The notes under the pieces are model-generated. The model was not told the DNA's origin and did not search any database. It saw only the letters and a list, made by a program, of their open reading frames with translations. The position numbers and the translations under genes are program-made. A stretch of 64,000 nt of DNA. It comes from Planococcus citri (Eukaryota; Arthropoda; Insecta; Hemiptera; Pseudococcidae). The first letter of the stretch is position 1. The number at the start of each line of letters is the position of its first letter. The stretch covers positions 46,128,001-46,192,000 of the forward strand of contig NC_088679.1 of NCBI RefSeq assembly GCF_950023065.1, written 5' to 3'. This document shows, piece by piece, positions 49,038 to 62,600 of this stretch.

Positions 49038-49980
49038 CAATATGGTGTAAATTGAAGTAAGTACATAGAAAGTCAAGTTGATGAAAATTTTCCATAAAAT
49101 TTCATGTTTAATTCTTTTTTCCTGGATTCTACTTTTGAAACAAACAAATGCATTTTTTTCGAGATGGCTTATCTCAATAGGTAATGAAAAAAATCAGAGA
49201 CAAGTGTGTCAATTGAGATTTGGGGTTCAATGTTAAAATTTTGACGCATGCCTTGCCTACATGCGCATTTATGTTTCTTCCATTTCTGAAATTGTGAGTT
49301 TTAAACTAATGAATTGAAAAATTGCGAAATTTAAATTTCACGTAACTTATATGTAGGTATTATTGTTTCAAGCGCAGGAAATGTGTATTATCTGTTGTGG
49401 GCAGTTTTGATGTCGATGGGCAGTTTGTTGACCATGAATTGAACTTTCTGAAAAATAACAATTAGAACTGAAATTTACTTCCCCCCCCCCAAAAAAAATA
49501 TTTGTGGAGGGTTCAAAATCCACATTTTTAATTTTGACCTAGAACTTTCAGATATTAGGTGTGTCTCTGAAGATACTGATCTGTGCAAGCAAACGCACAT
49601 TTCCTATAAAATTCTTCTTGCCGTTGAAAAGATGCAATTTGATTACTTTAATTTGAAAAAATCGTTCTTTTTCAACATCGCTTCAAATGGACCGAAAGTT
49701 TCCATTTATAATCAAATTGCTTCTCGGTTTAATTACCTTTACTTTAAACCGTGAATCTTGAATCCAGTTTGCAATTTCAGTGCATGTATTATAATTTCAT
49801 TTTACGATCCCATGGTACGAAATGTAACTTACGACGAAAAAAATTGTTGACCAATCGCGTCATCCCGATTACTAAAATCCAACTATCACTAATCACCGAG
49901 CTCGCTCAGTGTTTAAGCACCCTGATTCGGTTATTTTACGCCGCGAGAAGCGGATTAACAAATCAAAGACAATGATTTGT
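49038..49980. other. gene-free stretch
   Basis: No gene recognised. A run of ten C is followed by A at 49481-49498. Confidence 0.5.
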
Positions 49981-50112
49981 TTTTAATTGTGGTTCAGTCG
50001 GTTGTTGGTACTGTATGAGGTCGTGCCGATCGTGTGCATTGTTGCGTATTCGGTTCGCGGTTCGATGTATTTGAAGTTGAATTGTGTATTAGTGCATTTA
50101 AAAACGGTAATT
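49981..50112 (+). promoter_or_regulatory. candidate core promoter / untranslated exon
   Basis: An initiator-like TTCAGTCGG (TCAGT at 49994-49998) is followed by a CpG-richer stretch (GTATTCGGTTCGCGGTTCG near 50047) and then a weak donor-like AAAACG/GTAATTTTT near 50107. This pattern would suit a non-coding first exon of the UNC-93 gene downstream. No transcript evidence is available here. Confidence 0.25.
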
Positions 50113-53100
50113 TTTATTTTTTTTGTGATCGTAAATTCTTCATCGGTGTTGTTTTAATTACTTAGTGGACTGATTTTGAATGGGAATCGTGCACTTGTGT
50201 ATGATCGGTATCGATTTATTGGAATATGTTTGCAAAGGTTTCTGATTTTTTTTTAGTTTATTGCTTGGGTATTTTAAAATTTCAAAGGTCATCTTTTATG
50301 ATATTGATCCAGAGGTCGCAATATACATACATACTCAAGTATATACATACATTAAAATGTGCAAAGAAAATGCAAACCTGTTGGGTAATTTTTTAATAAA
50401 GTGGAGACAGTGAATGCAAATGCAAAATATGCATACCTACTACATTGCGTTCAATGATACCGATCTAATAAACCAAAGGGAGCTGGCCTAAAAAGTTTTG
50501 CTTTATTAATTTCATTTTATGAGAATTACCAATTACCCAGGTAGCTATTCACATTTTTTATTTTAAAAATCTGTACACCTTTAATTTTAGCCTATGAAGA
50601 AATTTAGATTCTTCTTATTGTGATTCAAGGGTTCAGCATATTTTTAGGTACCTTCAACAAGATTTTTTTTGTACCTTGCCAGCCCATAATGTACCTAATA
50701 CTACCCTGGGGATTTAATTTGACAAAATCTGTCATTTTGATGCATCGATACTACACTGATAACCATCAGTCTTCCAGCATTGAAACATCGCGTGTTATTA
50801 TTATCGCTCATCAAACAATGTCAGAAGATCCTCTAATTCATACAAATTACAATAATTAATCTTATTAATACGAGTGTAAATTTTTGAAGTGTCTCATTTT
50901 ATTACTTTATTACGCGTTAAACGCTGAACAGAACAGGTATCGACTTCGACTCGACTGGCATAGGCTATACACATGTTCGCGTTAGCATCAATCTTCGAGT
51001 TTATCGTGTAGTAAAATTTGTTTCGGTTTGTTACGAAAGAGAAAAATTTTATGCATGAAAGTAATTGGCGCGGCGTATTTTATTATTAGTAGGCATTGTT
51101 GCGTTTCTCAACCGTATTTTTTTCTTTCTTGAAAATAAGTATAGACGATGAGTTTTTTGCATGCAATTTATTCGTTTCCAGAGGATCAAAATTTACTTAC
51201 TTGAGTGTCCTTTATATTTCCCATCTCTCACTTAGGTACTTGGTTCATATTCATCTCAACCACTAAATTCAAAATTTAAAGTCAAATGCTAAAATGGGAC
51301 ACCCTATATAATGAGTTATAGCAGCATATATACAATAAGATATGATACATGCACACTGCACAGATTACGATGTCTGCCCAATTCACGTCACATCGCAATC
51401 ACATACTATGTGTCTGTTCTATTGTATGTACCTACGTACGTACGTATAACTTCGAATCAGAATATTACCCTCCTCCTTGCCTCTTTGGCTCTTTATCTTT
51501 GAACTTCCAAACCCGGTCTTCTGTATTTCTCAAACCAGCATTGAACAGTTATAGCTTGGCTAGCCTACTCCTGTCTGTATTTATGCATTTCCTTTCGATT
51601 TTCTCTATGGCCGATTGCAATTATCCTGACATGGCGTTGACTTTCCAAGAATAAATAACTAGAGAAGGAAGCTCGACACAGCAACGTGTGATAAATCGAC
51701 TACAGCTGTATTAATCAATCATAACGCACGAATCGTAAACTCGATGGTATTTGTAGAATTTACTTACCCTTCTTTTATCAACAACACTATTACGAATGCA
51801 ATTGCAGTATGACTATGACTTGATACACGCAGACTATTGCGTAATTCTGCAGTACCCATATCTGATTGAAAATTTTCAAATGATAAATAACTGTTACTTA
51901 TATTTGATAACAAACATATGCATAACTTATTCCTATCTACGTAATGAATATCACGTTACATCAGATTGCGAGCGTACCTACCAATTTTTATAATTTTTTA
52001 TAATGAATCATTTTTACAATTATTTAATTTTTTACGTAGGTCAACATGTGTATTGTGTTTGCAGCAGACGAAAATTATACATATCACAAGTAATTGAAAA
52101 TTTGAGATTGAATGAAATCATGAAAAAATAACCATTCCATACCTATACCCTTAATTTTTCATAAAACGAACTGTTCATTCTGTAATTTTTAAACAATGAA
52201 GACGTGTAAAACATTTTGCAATAGTTTAAACTACATAGCTTTTTCAATAAATTTTAGAGATGTCTAAATCCGAAAAACAACCAAAGGTAAAAAAAAAACT
52301 AGTGATATTGGTTGCTTTTTTCGAAAATTTCGAAATTTTTATCCCACAATATTCATGGTTTTTTTTTCCAAAAAAGAAGTTTTCAATTATTCATTATTCG
52401 TGATTAAATTATCACTTGTGTGATACTGGCTGTGTGTTTCCTCCTAGGTACTTCCATTTAAAAGCCAACCGATGGTGTGATAAAATCTGACATTAGGCTG
52501 TCAAACTTTATTCAAAATTTCGGTACCTAAATTGAGTGCATTCTGCAACTTTTTGGTGATTTTTCAGCATTGAAATTTTTTCTTCATCTCGCATCAAAAA
52601 TCATTGTTTTTCTTTTTTCAATTAAAAATTTTTGAAAACTTTTTCCTTATCGCTTCATTCAAGCCACGTTGCTTTTGTTTTCAAAAATTGGAATTTCTTG
52701 AAAACTATAATGTAATACATAGGTATATATTGGAAGCTATAGAAAAACGAACTTCCTACATCAGGAATCATTTACCTTTTCATTTTACTTTACGAATGTT
52801 AAATTTTTAAAAACTCGCTCGCGTCATGTTGTTTATAGGTAATTTGCATTCTGGTGTGCATATTTTCAAATTTTAAGCATACATGAAATGTGCTTCAGAA
52901 ATTTCAAAAATGCTCGTATACGTACCTACCTACCTACATAGCAACGAATTTTTTAATGTAAAACTACCATTTCTGAGAATTCAAAACCATCCATTAATTT
53001 TTTGAATTTTTATATTTCGATTCTCAAATGCCTCCTTTCCTTGTTTTTTTTTTTTTTTTTTTTTTTTTATGGAGAGATGAAAATTGTAGGTACGGTTTAA

Positions 53101-55069
53101 AAAATATAATGTCTTTAAAATGAAAAATTTAAAAACTCGAAAATTAACGAAACAGAAATGGTCAACACTTTTTTTAACCCTTATTTTTCAGTAGGTGGAT
53201 AATTTCGTGGGACATTAGGTAATACCTTTGTCCCTTTTCATTTTTTTGTTGGAAAATTGATAAAAAAAAAATAAATAAAAGTGAAAAATCGTAGGTGGTT
53301 CTATTTTTTTCTAAATTTTAAAATTTGGATACTTTTCAGAATGTGGTTCAAGTGCCGAATCTGCAATTTTTGTCCCCTTTTTCACTTCATATCATAAGTT
53401 GTTTTTCGACTTCCACATTCAACCTTCTAAAAGAAGTAAAAGACAATATTTTAGAAACAATTGTACACGAAACTGGAATTGGATTTTTCCTAGTGTCTTG
53501 CAGTGAAGTGTGATCCCCCTTCACCCCCTCTGCCGATTCATGAATAGAACCAAGAAACGTACAGGAATTCATCTTTTGATTCATGGGAAAGCACCTTTGA
53601 AGGGAAAAAGAGGGATCCAATTTTTATGTAGGTTGATACACACATATTTTTACTTTTTTAAGCACATTTTTGTTGGTAAGATTAAAATCCCGGAATTTTT
53701 TTTATTTTTTCCCAACCTTACGATGCAGAATTGGATTACATTATTTACCTATGGCCAATTTAAGAGGCACAGAAAAATTGAACCTGATCTATAGTTTTGA
53801 AAAGTGTCTAGTGTGAAGTGAAAGTAGGTATATTTTTCAAATATTTCTTGAAATTTTTCAACATTGTAGGTTGGTCGTTGCCTACCTATCTACGTAAACT
53901 AGTTCATTTGTTCAAAATCACTTATGCAATCTGTAAAAAAGTCTAAACAAAAATCGGTAGGTAGGTATCTCAGTATTGTATGAATTCATTAATAATAAAT
54001 TGCGAATCCGCATTGTTATTTTAATACCTTTATTATATGTTGGTATTTAAAATCATACAATTGTAGAAGAATACTTCAGCTGCACACGTAAATTCAAGGT
54101 TTTTTGAAAAGTTTAATGATATGAATTTTATACGTTTTGGGTAGGTACTCGTAGCGAGTGCAATTTTAAATTTAAACGAGTGATTTATTCAAGATAAGGG
54201 TACCTGATAAGTGATAATTCGTTTTATTTCTATAATCTCGAGTGCTGTGAAAACAAACAAGAAATGAAGATAGGTATTAATTGCCATGTAGGAGGTACTC
54301 TGGCTAAAAAGAGAACAAAAAATTGCAGAGTACTGCAATTTGCAACTTGGCGAACACGAGCACACTTAGGGAAACTTTATGCTGAGGAACACAAAAGGCA
54401 ATGACGTGAAAAAAATTCGCTGAAATGATGTGAACTTGGTTCCCCTGGTTAATATAAGTCATACTTATGATTCTGGGATAAGTTACAGAGGATATGAAAT
54501 TTTTGATTCCATTTCATATTAACATAAGTAGGTACCTAGATAGATATTTTCGAAGTTAAACCAATAATTACAATTCATTTGAACGGTGCCAATAACCAAC
54601 TCGAGTAGGTATGTACCTTACTTACCTTGCCATTGGCACGTGGAGGAAAGAACTTACTCGTACTTTCGTGAAGATACGATGATGATCTTATGAGAAATGG
54701 GACTATCATCGTATCACTGGTCAGTTCTTGAATATTGACGTAGGTAGTAGGTATTTTATAAACTATTGCAAGTTCAATCCCCTGTTAGGAAGTTGATTAA
54801 CAATCGATATTATTGAAACTAACGTTACGAATCTATTCGTGACGTAAATCAGAGTCGGAAGCTAGTTCTCCTTTCACCTATGATATAACTATAAAAAAAT
54901 AATGTTTACTTAACTTTTTTTTTATTCTTTTCATCGAGCACTTAATCATTTCTCAGCTGCGCTTTTTTCCATAATCCTTAGCACCGTTTCTGAATTCAAT
55001 ACTCGGGGGCTTTTCTATATTTAATTAAACATTTTGCTTTATTCATCGGCAAATTGATTTCCATTTCTT
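50113..55069. other. gene-free stretch
   Basis: No convincing exon. T run at 53044-53068. Open frames at 51311-51654 and 53325-53794 show no recognisable domain. Possibly upstream intron of the UNC-93 gene. Confidence 0.45.
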
Positions 55070-55420
55070 TTTCGTTTCCGTTCCGGTCGAAGAAATTCAA
55101 CATCGAAGCACACACGTTGCCCGAATACGAGACGGCTTGAATCAACACCATTAAACATTTTTTAAAATATATATAGCAACGTTAACGTAATAATTATTTC
55201 CGACCGTGATTCGTTCATTCGTTGTTTTGGAGGTCACCGTATGACCGTGGGGGTGATGCTGATTTTGCGGCAGTGGCAGTACCTGAAATATCGGTCATCG
55301 ATGTGAAGCAAAGTGTTGTGTGGATTGTAATTTGTACTTATCGCGACGCCTGGCGTTAAAAAAATGCCTGAAATACCATTTTGTCGCGACGCGACGATCG
55401 AAATTTATCTTCGGTGGAAC
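55070..55420. promoter_or_regulatory. CpG-richer block upstream of the UNC-93 gene
   Basis: Repeated CG-containing words (CGTTTCCGTTCCGGTCG near 55073, ATCGCGACGCCTGGCG near 55338, TCGCGACGCGACGATCG near 55383). Lies about 0.5-0.9 kb before the first coding exon, so it is a reasonable promoter candidate. Inference from composition and position only. Confidence 0.3.
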
Positions 55421-55908
55421 GGGCATATCAAGGGTTAGAGGCGTGTGATTTCTTTTCCGGTTTTTGGAAATTTTCAAGAGCGAAATTTGCGCCAGATTTA
55501 TGAATTAAAAAGTATATCATCCCTTTCGCGGATATTATGACTACCCTGTCGACGGTATAGATGTTTCTCGATCATGGTAATTGATGTCCTGAATCTGAAA
55601 AATTCCAAATACCTACCTAATGTTGAGATCAGTGATCAAAGTTTTAAGGTTCGGACTCAGGAGTTCAGGTTTGGATTTAGATCTTGAAGGTTTGAGTTTG
55701 CGGAAAATATTCGGGTTTTTTCACCTTCCCTGGGTAGAGCTGTCTAGAACCTCCAGTTATGATTCCTTTACATTCGCATTTCCACTTCACTTCCTGAATT
55801 TGGATTAGTCTAAAAATTTATTTTATTGAATACTTACCCATCTATATTTACCTAATAGTAGAATTACAGAAAATAAATTTTCAACGAAGTATTTTGTTTT
55901 TGTTACAG
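55421..55908. other. probable intron or 5' flank before the first coding exon
   Basis: Ends in the acceptor-like TTTTGTTTTTGTTACAG at 55908, a pyrimidine-rich tract plus AG. The coding exon with its leader begins at 55909. This implies at least one untranslated exon farther upstream. Confidence 0.5.
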
Positions 55909-55934
55909 TGTGACTTGACGGAAGGATTTCCAAA

Positions 55935-56622
55935 ATGGTTGTAATGCCGAGCGATGACAAATCAAATAATTTTGACCACTGCCACCACAGACGAAACGAC
56001 GACAGGGACGTATTTGCTGTCTCCGGTTACGATAACAAAGGTTTCAAACAAGATGGCGATCCGCTCGGCGACGTTATTTCGAAACCACCGATGCAACCGG
56101 AAGACGAACAAGTACCCAAGGGTAAATTTAAAATGTCCAGGAAAGAAAAATGGCGAATATTGAAAAATATAGCAACCATTAGTTTCGCATTTATGATACA
56201 ATTTACCGCTTTCCAAGGGACGGCGAATTTACAAAGTTCAATTAATGCCAAAGAAGGTCTCGGTACAGTTTCCTTATCGGCCATATACGCCTCTTTAGTA
56301 ATTTCATGTATATTTGTACCTACGTTTTTAATCAAAAGACTAACGGTGAAATGGACCCTGTGTTTTTCATTGTTGTGTTACGCGCCTTACATTGCGGCCC
56401 AATTTTATCCTAGATTTTACACATTAGTACCCGCCGGAATCCTCGTCGGTCTTGGTGCGGCTCCTATGTGGGCGGCTAAAGCTACCTATCTTACGCAAGT
56501 GGCCGCAGTTTACGCAAAACTTACCGATCAGCCGGTTGACGGTATTGTCGTGCGGTTTTTCGGATTCTTCTTCCTCGCTTGGCAGACGGCAGAGCTGTGG
56601 GGAAATTTAATTTCGTCTTTGG
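55935..56622 (+). CDS. unc-93: UNC-93-like membrane protein, coding exon 1
   Basis: First coding exon, codons 1-229 plus one base. The family is a 12-helix major-facilitator-fold group; C. elegans UNC-93 regulates a two-pore potassium channel, and Drosophila has an uncharacterised orthologue type. Residues 1-75 are a hydrophilic, presumably cytosolic N-terminus. Membrane segments are visible at about 78-95, 113-134, 139-157, 163-185 and 204-226. Family-like features are FTAFQGTANLQSSIN after helix 1, APMWAAKATYLTQVA, and QTAELWGNLISSL at the exon end. The ATG has a good insect context (CCAAAATGG) and follows the acceptor at 55908 by 26 bp. The exon ends at G/GTAAGTG (56622/56623), phase 1. 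The 3' part of the gene is missing from the window. Confidence 0.88.
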
Positions 56623-57569
56623 GTAAGTGTTACAAGTGAATTTTTATTTTTAAAGGTAACCTATCATTGTAGTCTATTAGATAGACTTACGTACACAGAT
56701 ATGTGTGTTGGAGGATTTTGACCAAATTCAGCGCTGGAGACTTTCATTTTTAGTGGAAAGTCACTTAGAAAAAATGTTGGCCTCGGTGGTAACCCTGGAG
56801 GAGAGATATGGGTCCTCAAAAAAAATTTTTTTTTCGAAAAAAACATGGGGTTCTTACTCTGGACTTTACCCAATCCGTTTTGAGGAAAGTGACTCAGTCC
56901 CAAAAGATAGCATTTTGAAATTCTGCGTCGATTTAGGCCATTGCCATCAAAATTCAAGACCACATTGTTTTACTAAACGGTTGAAAATATTATTTTTGGG
57001 TAAATTTTTGTTTTGAACATTTTGTCTTCTTTTGCATTAATAAAGCTAAAACACGGACAGACTTCAATTCGGAGGTTGGAAAAATATTTTGGAACGCAGT
57101 GGTGCCAATTTTTTGACCATTATTGCCAATTTAAAAAATCCGAAAAAATAGACTAGTTTTTGGTTGTTTTCCTCAAAATTTTGAAATTTGCAATAACGAC
57201 TAAAAATTTGACACCACTGGGTTCCAAAATATTTCCTCGGTTTCCGAAATAATATCTCTCCATGTTTTGGCTTGATTCATGCAAAATATTTGAGATGATA
57301 ACATTTTCAAAACACTAATTTACCCAAAAGTAAGTACCCTATAAGTAAGTAATAGAGTTCTTTCCCACTCTTTATCAGATAATTTTGGAAGTACCTATCA
57401 AGTTCTTTGAAATTCCCAACTTACTCATTTCCAGGTCTCAGATCACTATTTGCACTAATGCTCCTAAACGTTCATTTACCTTTCTGTCATTCATCGTGTA
57501 AAATTTCATTTTTAACCTTATGAAATGTATACGTAGGTACCAATTTTTAATTCATTTTCTAATTTGCAG
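56623..57569 (+). other. intron between UNC-93 exons 1 and 2
   Basis: 947 bp, GTAAGTG...TTTGCAG. Most of it is filled by a family-B foldback element (56710-57345). Confidence 0.85.
56710..57345. mobile_element. family-B foldback element inside the UNC-93 intron
   Basis: Left half matches the 39180-39910 element in order: GGATTTTGACCAAATTCAGC, a GGGTCCTCAAAAAAAATTTT block, a TTTACCCAATCCGTTTTG block, GAAATTCTGCGTCG, TTAGGCCATTGCCATCAAAA. Inner arms AAATATTTTGGAACGCAGTG (about 57081) and CCACTGGGTTCCAAAATATT (about 57215) are inverted copies. A TTTGGGTAAATTTTTGTTTT block (about 56995) pairs with a TTTTCAAAACACTAATTTAC block near 57304. The right outer part seems truncated. Non-coding. Confidence 0.65.
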
Positions 57570-57792
57570 TTTTATCCAGCGGAGTTCACGGTGGTGGCAG
57601 TTCATCGAGTCATTCTCTCACCGACGACGATTTAAAAGTATGCGGATCGAATTTCTGCGTCGTTGGATCGAGTCAAAGTGCAAATTTGGAAAGGCCACCT
57701 GATTCGGAAATTTACGAAATTAGTATCATATACCTCGCATGTATAGCTACCGCCGTAGCGATACTTGCATTCTTACTCGACCCTTTATCAAG
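57570..57792 (+). CDS. unc-93: UNC-93-like membrane protein, coding exon 2 (gene continues beyond)
   Basis: Starts after TTTGCAG and joins in phase 1 to exon 1, giving the junction NLISSL-VLSSGVHGG, which suits the family. Codons 230-303 plus two bases. It holds an extracellular-type loop with a cysteine pair (C254 and C259 in VCGSNFC), the family-like LERPPDSEIYEIS, and a membrane segment at about 278-300 (IIYLACIATAVAILAFLLDP). It ends SRC-less at LDPLS with AG/GTAAGAC (57792/57793), phase 2. The remaining half (further membrane helices and C-terminus) is not seen up to base 64000, so the next intron exceeds 6.2 kb or a small exon was missed. Confidence 0.85.
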
Positions 57793-59213
57793 GTAAGACA
57801 TAAGTTAAAACTTTAAAAGTTTTCTTCACATACCTAAACCTATGTATTCTCAAAAGTATTCCACCACAATTATGAAATCCTAGGGAGCCTTCCATTGAAA
57901 TCATTTTTAGGAAAACATTCACTCGTTGACAGTTTTCTCTCCACAAATTAATAGCCAAATTTTTATTTCTATTTTTAATTTAGCATATAGAATTCAATCA
58001 CAAAAAGACTATTTTCATATTTTGAGAAACCTTTCGTGGGTTTTGGTTTCTCCCCATTAAAAGTGCCAAAATACAATATAGTCGAACAGTATTTATGTAG
58101 AATGTAGATACTTAGGTAGCTGCAATTGAAAACATAAATCTTGAAAGAATAGAAAACAATTTTCAAATTGAATGCAGCACGACTTCGTCGACTTTGTCTT
58201 TCCAAACGTGTGTCTCTGTCATTTTATGGGGTATTAATGAATTGATGAATTAAACATAAAGACTTAAAAATAACAAATATTAATAAAACTTCAACAATTG
58301 CCGAAAGGAAAATTTATAAGATTTTACTCGTAACCTTAACCTTACTCAATGTCAGATGAACATGAAAAATGAATATCTGCTCATTTTCAACCAGAATATG
58401 CAGCATTATTGGCTTTGAAAAAAAAATTAAATGAACTTACAAGCAAATGTACCTGCTCATCAAGGAGTTTTGAATTATTTTTTGGAACGACACAAATTCT
58501 TTTATTCAAATAAAAATAAAAGCCTAGCTACGAGTATATTTTTAATTTTTTTCTGTAAAGATTATCGTTCCTTGAAAATATTCGTATCATGTCTGTGCAA
58601 TTAATAGCTTTCTGGGCATTCCAACCTTGAAAAAATTCATGATTCGTTTGTCTCAAAATTTTACAAAAATTTCATTCGAAGATGTCCATTGTAAATAAAA
58701 ACACGATACTTATTCTTGTAACATGCTTCATAACTTGAGTAGGTATGTTTACCTGCTTATTAATAAGTGCACATCTACGCAGCCAATTATGATGTAGGTA
58801 CTTTTTGGAATTGATGATTCCCAATGTCGTGGTCGTCGAAGTCGACCTAGACATTTTTATTTGATTTTTTTCCTTTCAATTTCAATGTAGTCATCAACCT
58901 ATTTTCAATGTCATTGTTTTCAATCTTTTGAATGTATTAGGTAAGCAATTCAGCTATTCAAATTGTTTACTTAAAAAAAAAAAAAAAAAAAAACTGAACG
59001 CATTTTATAAAATTAAACTCAGTATCAGTAAGTATGACAATGATTATGGCACATTTTACTTTTCAAAACATTTTTTCTTATGGTATTGTTATTCGATGGT
59101 GTTACAATACTAATCATACAGGTTTCGAGGTCAAACATTTTTATAAATTTTCTAACGAAAAAGGTTGCTATTTTTACTCACAACGAAACCACTCGAGGTG
59201 TCCGCTTTCGATT
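57793..59213 (+). other. intron of the UNC-93 gene, no exon seen
   Basis: Begins with the donor GTAAGACA. A run of 21 A lies at 58973-58993. No family-like coding segment was recognised in any frame. Confidence 0.55.
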
Positions 59214-59640
59214 TGAGAATGGAACTGCAATTTTTGATAAGAGCATGGTCTGACCTCACCATAACCAAAATTTCAACTACCCAAATTGATTTTTCGATTT
59301 TTTGCGAATTTTTGAAAATTCAAAATTTGACCATTTTCGGTGATTTGAGTGGATACCTATTGAATTGAACTCACTCCTTCGAACTAAATTTTGTAGTTCT
59401 GATTATTGTGAAGAAATCTAAAATAGTCCTCGCCTGAAATGGGAAAATTTAGTTCGAGAGAGTTCATATCAGTTTCAGGACTTTCAGGACTAATTTCAGC
59501 CATTTTTACTAAAAAAAAAGCATAATTCATCAATTTTCCAAAATTCTCCAAAAATTAAAAAAAAAAACAATTTGAGTCTATGAAATTTTGGTTATGAGGT
59601 TTCAGATCGTGATCTTTCCAAAAATCGCCATCTCGTTCAG
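59214..59640. mobile_element. palindromic (foldback) element
   Basis: Inverted halves around about 59420. CTCACCATAACCAAAATTTC (about 59255) pairs with GAAATTTTGGTTATGAGG (about 59582). GAACTCACTCCTTCGAACTA (about 59367) pairs with AATTTAGTTCGAGAGAGTTC (about 59446). A GAATGGAACTGCAATTTTTG block on the left pairs with a CAAAAATCGCCATCTCGTTC block on the right. About 430 bp, diverged arms, no coding capacity. Lies in the putative long UNC-93 intron. Confidence 0.6.
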
Positions 59641-62600
59641 AGGCCGACGCTTTGAGAGCTTTTCTTGTCAGATGTTGAGTTGAATATTTCCCCCAAAATC
59701 AAGTTTTTTTTCGAGAATTTAAATTTTATGGAAGATTTTACGAACCAAAAAGCACAAACTTATTCCTTCATCATGCCATCGAGGGTCTAGAGGGAGATAT
59801 TGTCACTGAGAGTGAGATTTTGAGCCATGTTTTGTGAAAATTATTATTTTGAAAACTTTTTAAAAGTACATCATTTCAGATTTTATTTTCAACTGTGCAG
59901 TGTTGAGAAAAATTCAAAAACTAACTTATAGAAGAAAATCAAAACCTTCTCCAAATTAGCTGCAATTGATGAAATTATGGTTTACGACGTCATTGGCATA
60001 GTTTCGAAACCGACAACATCTATTTCCACTCTAGAAGAGCTTTCACCCACAAGAAACCCCCTCGGAATCGATTTTATTCATTTTCAAAATGAAGCACATA
60101 TGGACTCATAAATGTAATATTACACCTTGTTAGAGTAAATTCAGCTTTCCAATGAGGTATGAATTTTCAAAAATCACTGCCTATAAAGAATTAAGGGAAA
60201 AATTGAAGACCCGTTCTGATTCAAAAAACACATGGCTCATTGGGGGGGGGCATTTTTTTCAAAAAAATTTCCATAATCTCGATGGCACGTGATTGAGTAG
60301 CTACAACTAAAGTAATCTTCTACCTATATAGTGAGAAATAATTCATTTTTGAGCTCAAATTTCTTCAAAAAAATATCCCAAAGTCACGAAATGAGCGATT
60401 AGGCAGCTGCAACGTATTTTTAAAGCCACTCTTGACAATGAGCAAGATAACGTATTCTTTTCCTCATAAAAATCCTACCAGAACTTTGCGGCTGAATCAT
60501 CAGTTTTGTTCGTCTTTTTCTAACAAAGCATTAAGACCAAAAAGAGTACCTAGCTCACTAAAAACATTCAGTAGCTCAATCAAAACTTGAGGAATTTTCC
60601 AAAATATCCTTACAATTGCATGATTTTACTTTTAAAGAATCACATGAGTGTATTTCAAATCTTTGAAAATGATAGGCAAAGCTAAAGACTCCAGGTTGAC
60701 TAAATTATGACATTTTGGTTTTAGGAGATCAATGTTTGCCAAGGAATTTTTCAAAAATTGATAAAGTGAAAGGAGCACCTGAAACTTCATAGGAAATTGT
60801 TTAGACCATATTATTTTTTTTAAATCTTACTCTTTCGTTTTAAAGGGAATCGAACACTTCATGAGATTATTTTGTAAGATTAAACTTCTGCTATCAAACT
60901 CTTCTGTTCTTCGGTGGTTTCGAAGATGACCCTCAAAATAACATTAATTTTTCCTAATATGCATCTCAAAAACGCAACTTTTCTCAATTTGAAATATTCA
61001 TTCGGAATATAGGTAAATAATTGACTGGAAAAAATAAACTCTTCTCATTTCTTAGTTCCCTTCAGGCAGTTACGAGGGTTTTCACATTCATTAGGTAGAA
61101 GGTAGGGTACATGTACTTATTTGAAAATATTACCTTTCATTCAAGTCGCGAATATAGTAGTGAAAAAATTTTCGTATCAATGTCCACATTGGGCTATTGT
61201 GCTTTTACAATTTTCTAATATTAGATAATGAATACTTCCATCGTCGGTATTGTTCGATGAGTGTAACGAACTTCCTCAACACATGTCGATTTGAAAATTG
61301 CGATGAAAAATGAAACACTGCTTTTTAATGCTAATGAGCTAAACATAATATGGTTAACGGTACCTACTATACGATACCTATGATTTTTTTTTCTTTTTTA
61401 AACTGTACAGAGAACAAATACCCAATAGCCTATGAGTTTTCTTTCTTTCTTTCTTTTTTAATGCAGAAGTCATAACCTCATCCAACCTTGTTCTTGTATG
61501 AATCACCCAAGGGTCTCTTCGATATAGTTATATTAATAGATCGATATCAGTTCAATATTTTTACAACCTTAATGGCAAGTAGGTAGGTATGTAATTCTCC
61601 TGCTGGAAACAAAATGACGGAAATTGTTAGAACTTTCGATTTTCACTAGATGCCCCCTTATAATTAAACAGTGCAAGAGGTGAGGTATGAATTGTGTCCT
61701 TGCTTATGTCCTTTTGCCAGTTCACATGCAGTGTATTAGGTATAGAGCTGCACCACATAGTCTGCGAACATTTTTTTAAATAAATTGTTGGAATATATAA
61801 ACCGGTTGTCCAGCACGCAGATCGATATAGGTGTTTATAAAATAAAGAATCGATATACTCGTAGGTACTCTATAAACTAGGAAATACGACAAGAAATACC
61901 GCGTTAGTAATATCATTAACCTTGTCAAATATAAATCAGAGAAACACCCTAAACACAATACGATACTCGGGGTAATGTATCGTTTTACATGCATACCTAC
62001 CTCTTGTGCCAGGGCTACGAGTACATACATAAATGTACGTACTATGAGAATTTCTATGTCTAGTGCACCCAGCTATAGACCTAGCTAATATGTATAGTAT
62101 AGTATACATACTACTAGACAATGTGTAATATACACATAAAGTACCCAGAACCTGGATGATAATTAACCCACGTATAATTACTAACCAATGGCTGTATTTT
62201 TGTAACGCCATAGCTTTGATTAAATTTGTCAACGATAGCAAATTAATTTTACTCTTCGTTGATTCTGCGACGCGTATTTTAACCGATTGTTACGAGCGTG
62301 ACGATGTACTCACAATTATCATAGGTATATTGTACTATACCTAGGTATAAGAAGTCGTGCACAGGAAAGCCAAATGTTGAATTTAACGCGCACGATGACG
62401 CTTCGCAATGAGGAATTTTTTTTGGGCTGCGATGTCGAATTACGCGGATTCCATAAATTGCCATAATGAACGTTGCTAGTTCGTTGAGGAAATGATGTAT
62501 CGCAGTGTTTTACCATTGAAATAGGGTTACATTATGTATTACTTAGAGTAAAATACTCGTACTACTTGTACCTACATTCAGGCACCTGTTATTCGTCATA

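Noticed and set aside
57520..57702. Open frame overlapping UNC-93 exon 2
   Set aside because: It is in another frame; the family-like sequence and splice phase support the exon as annotated.
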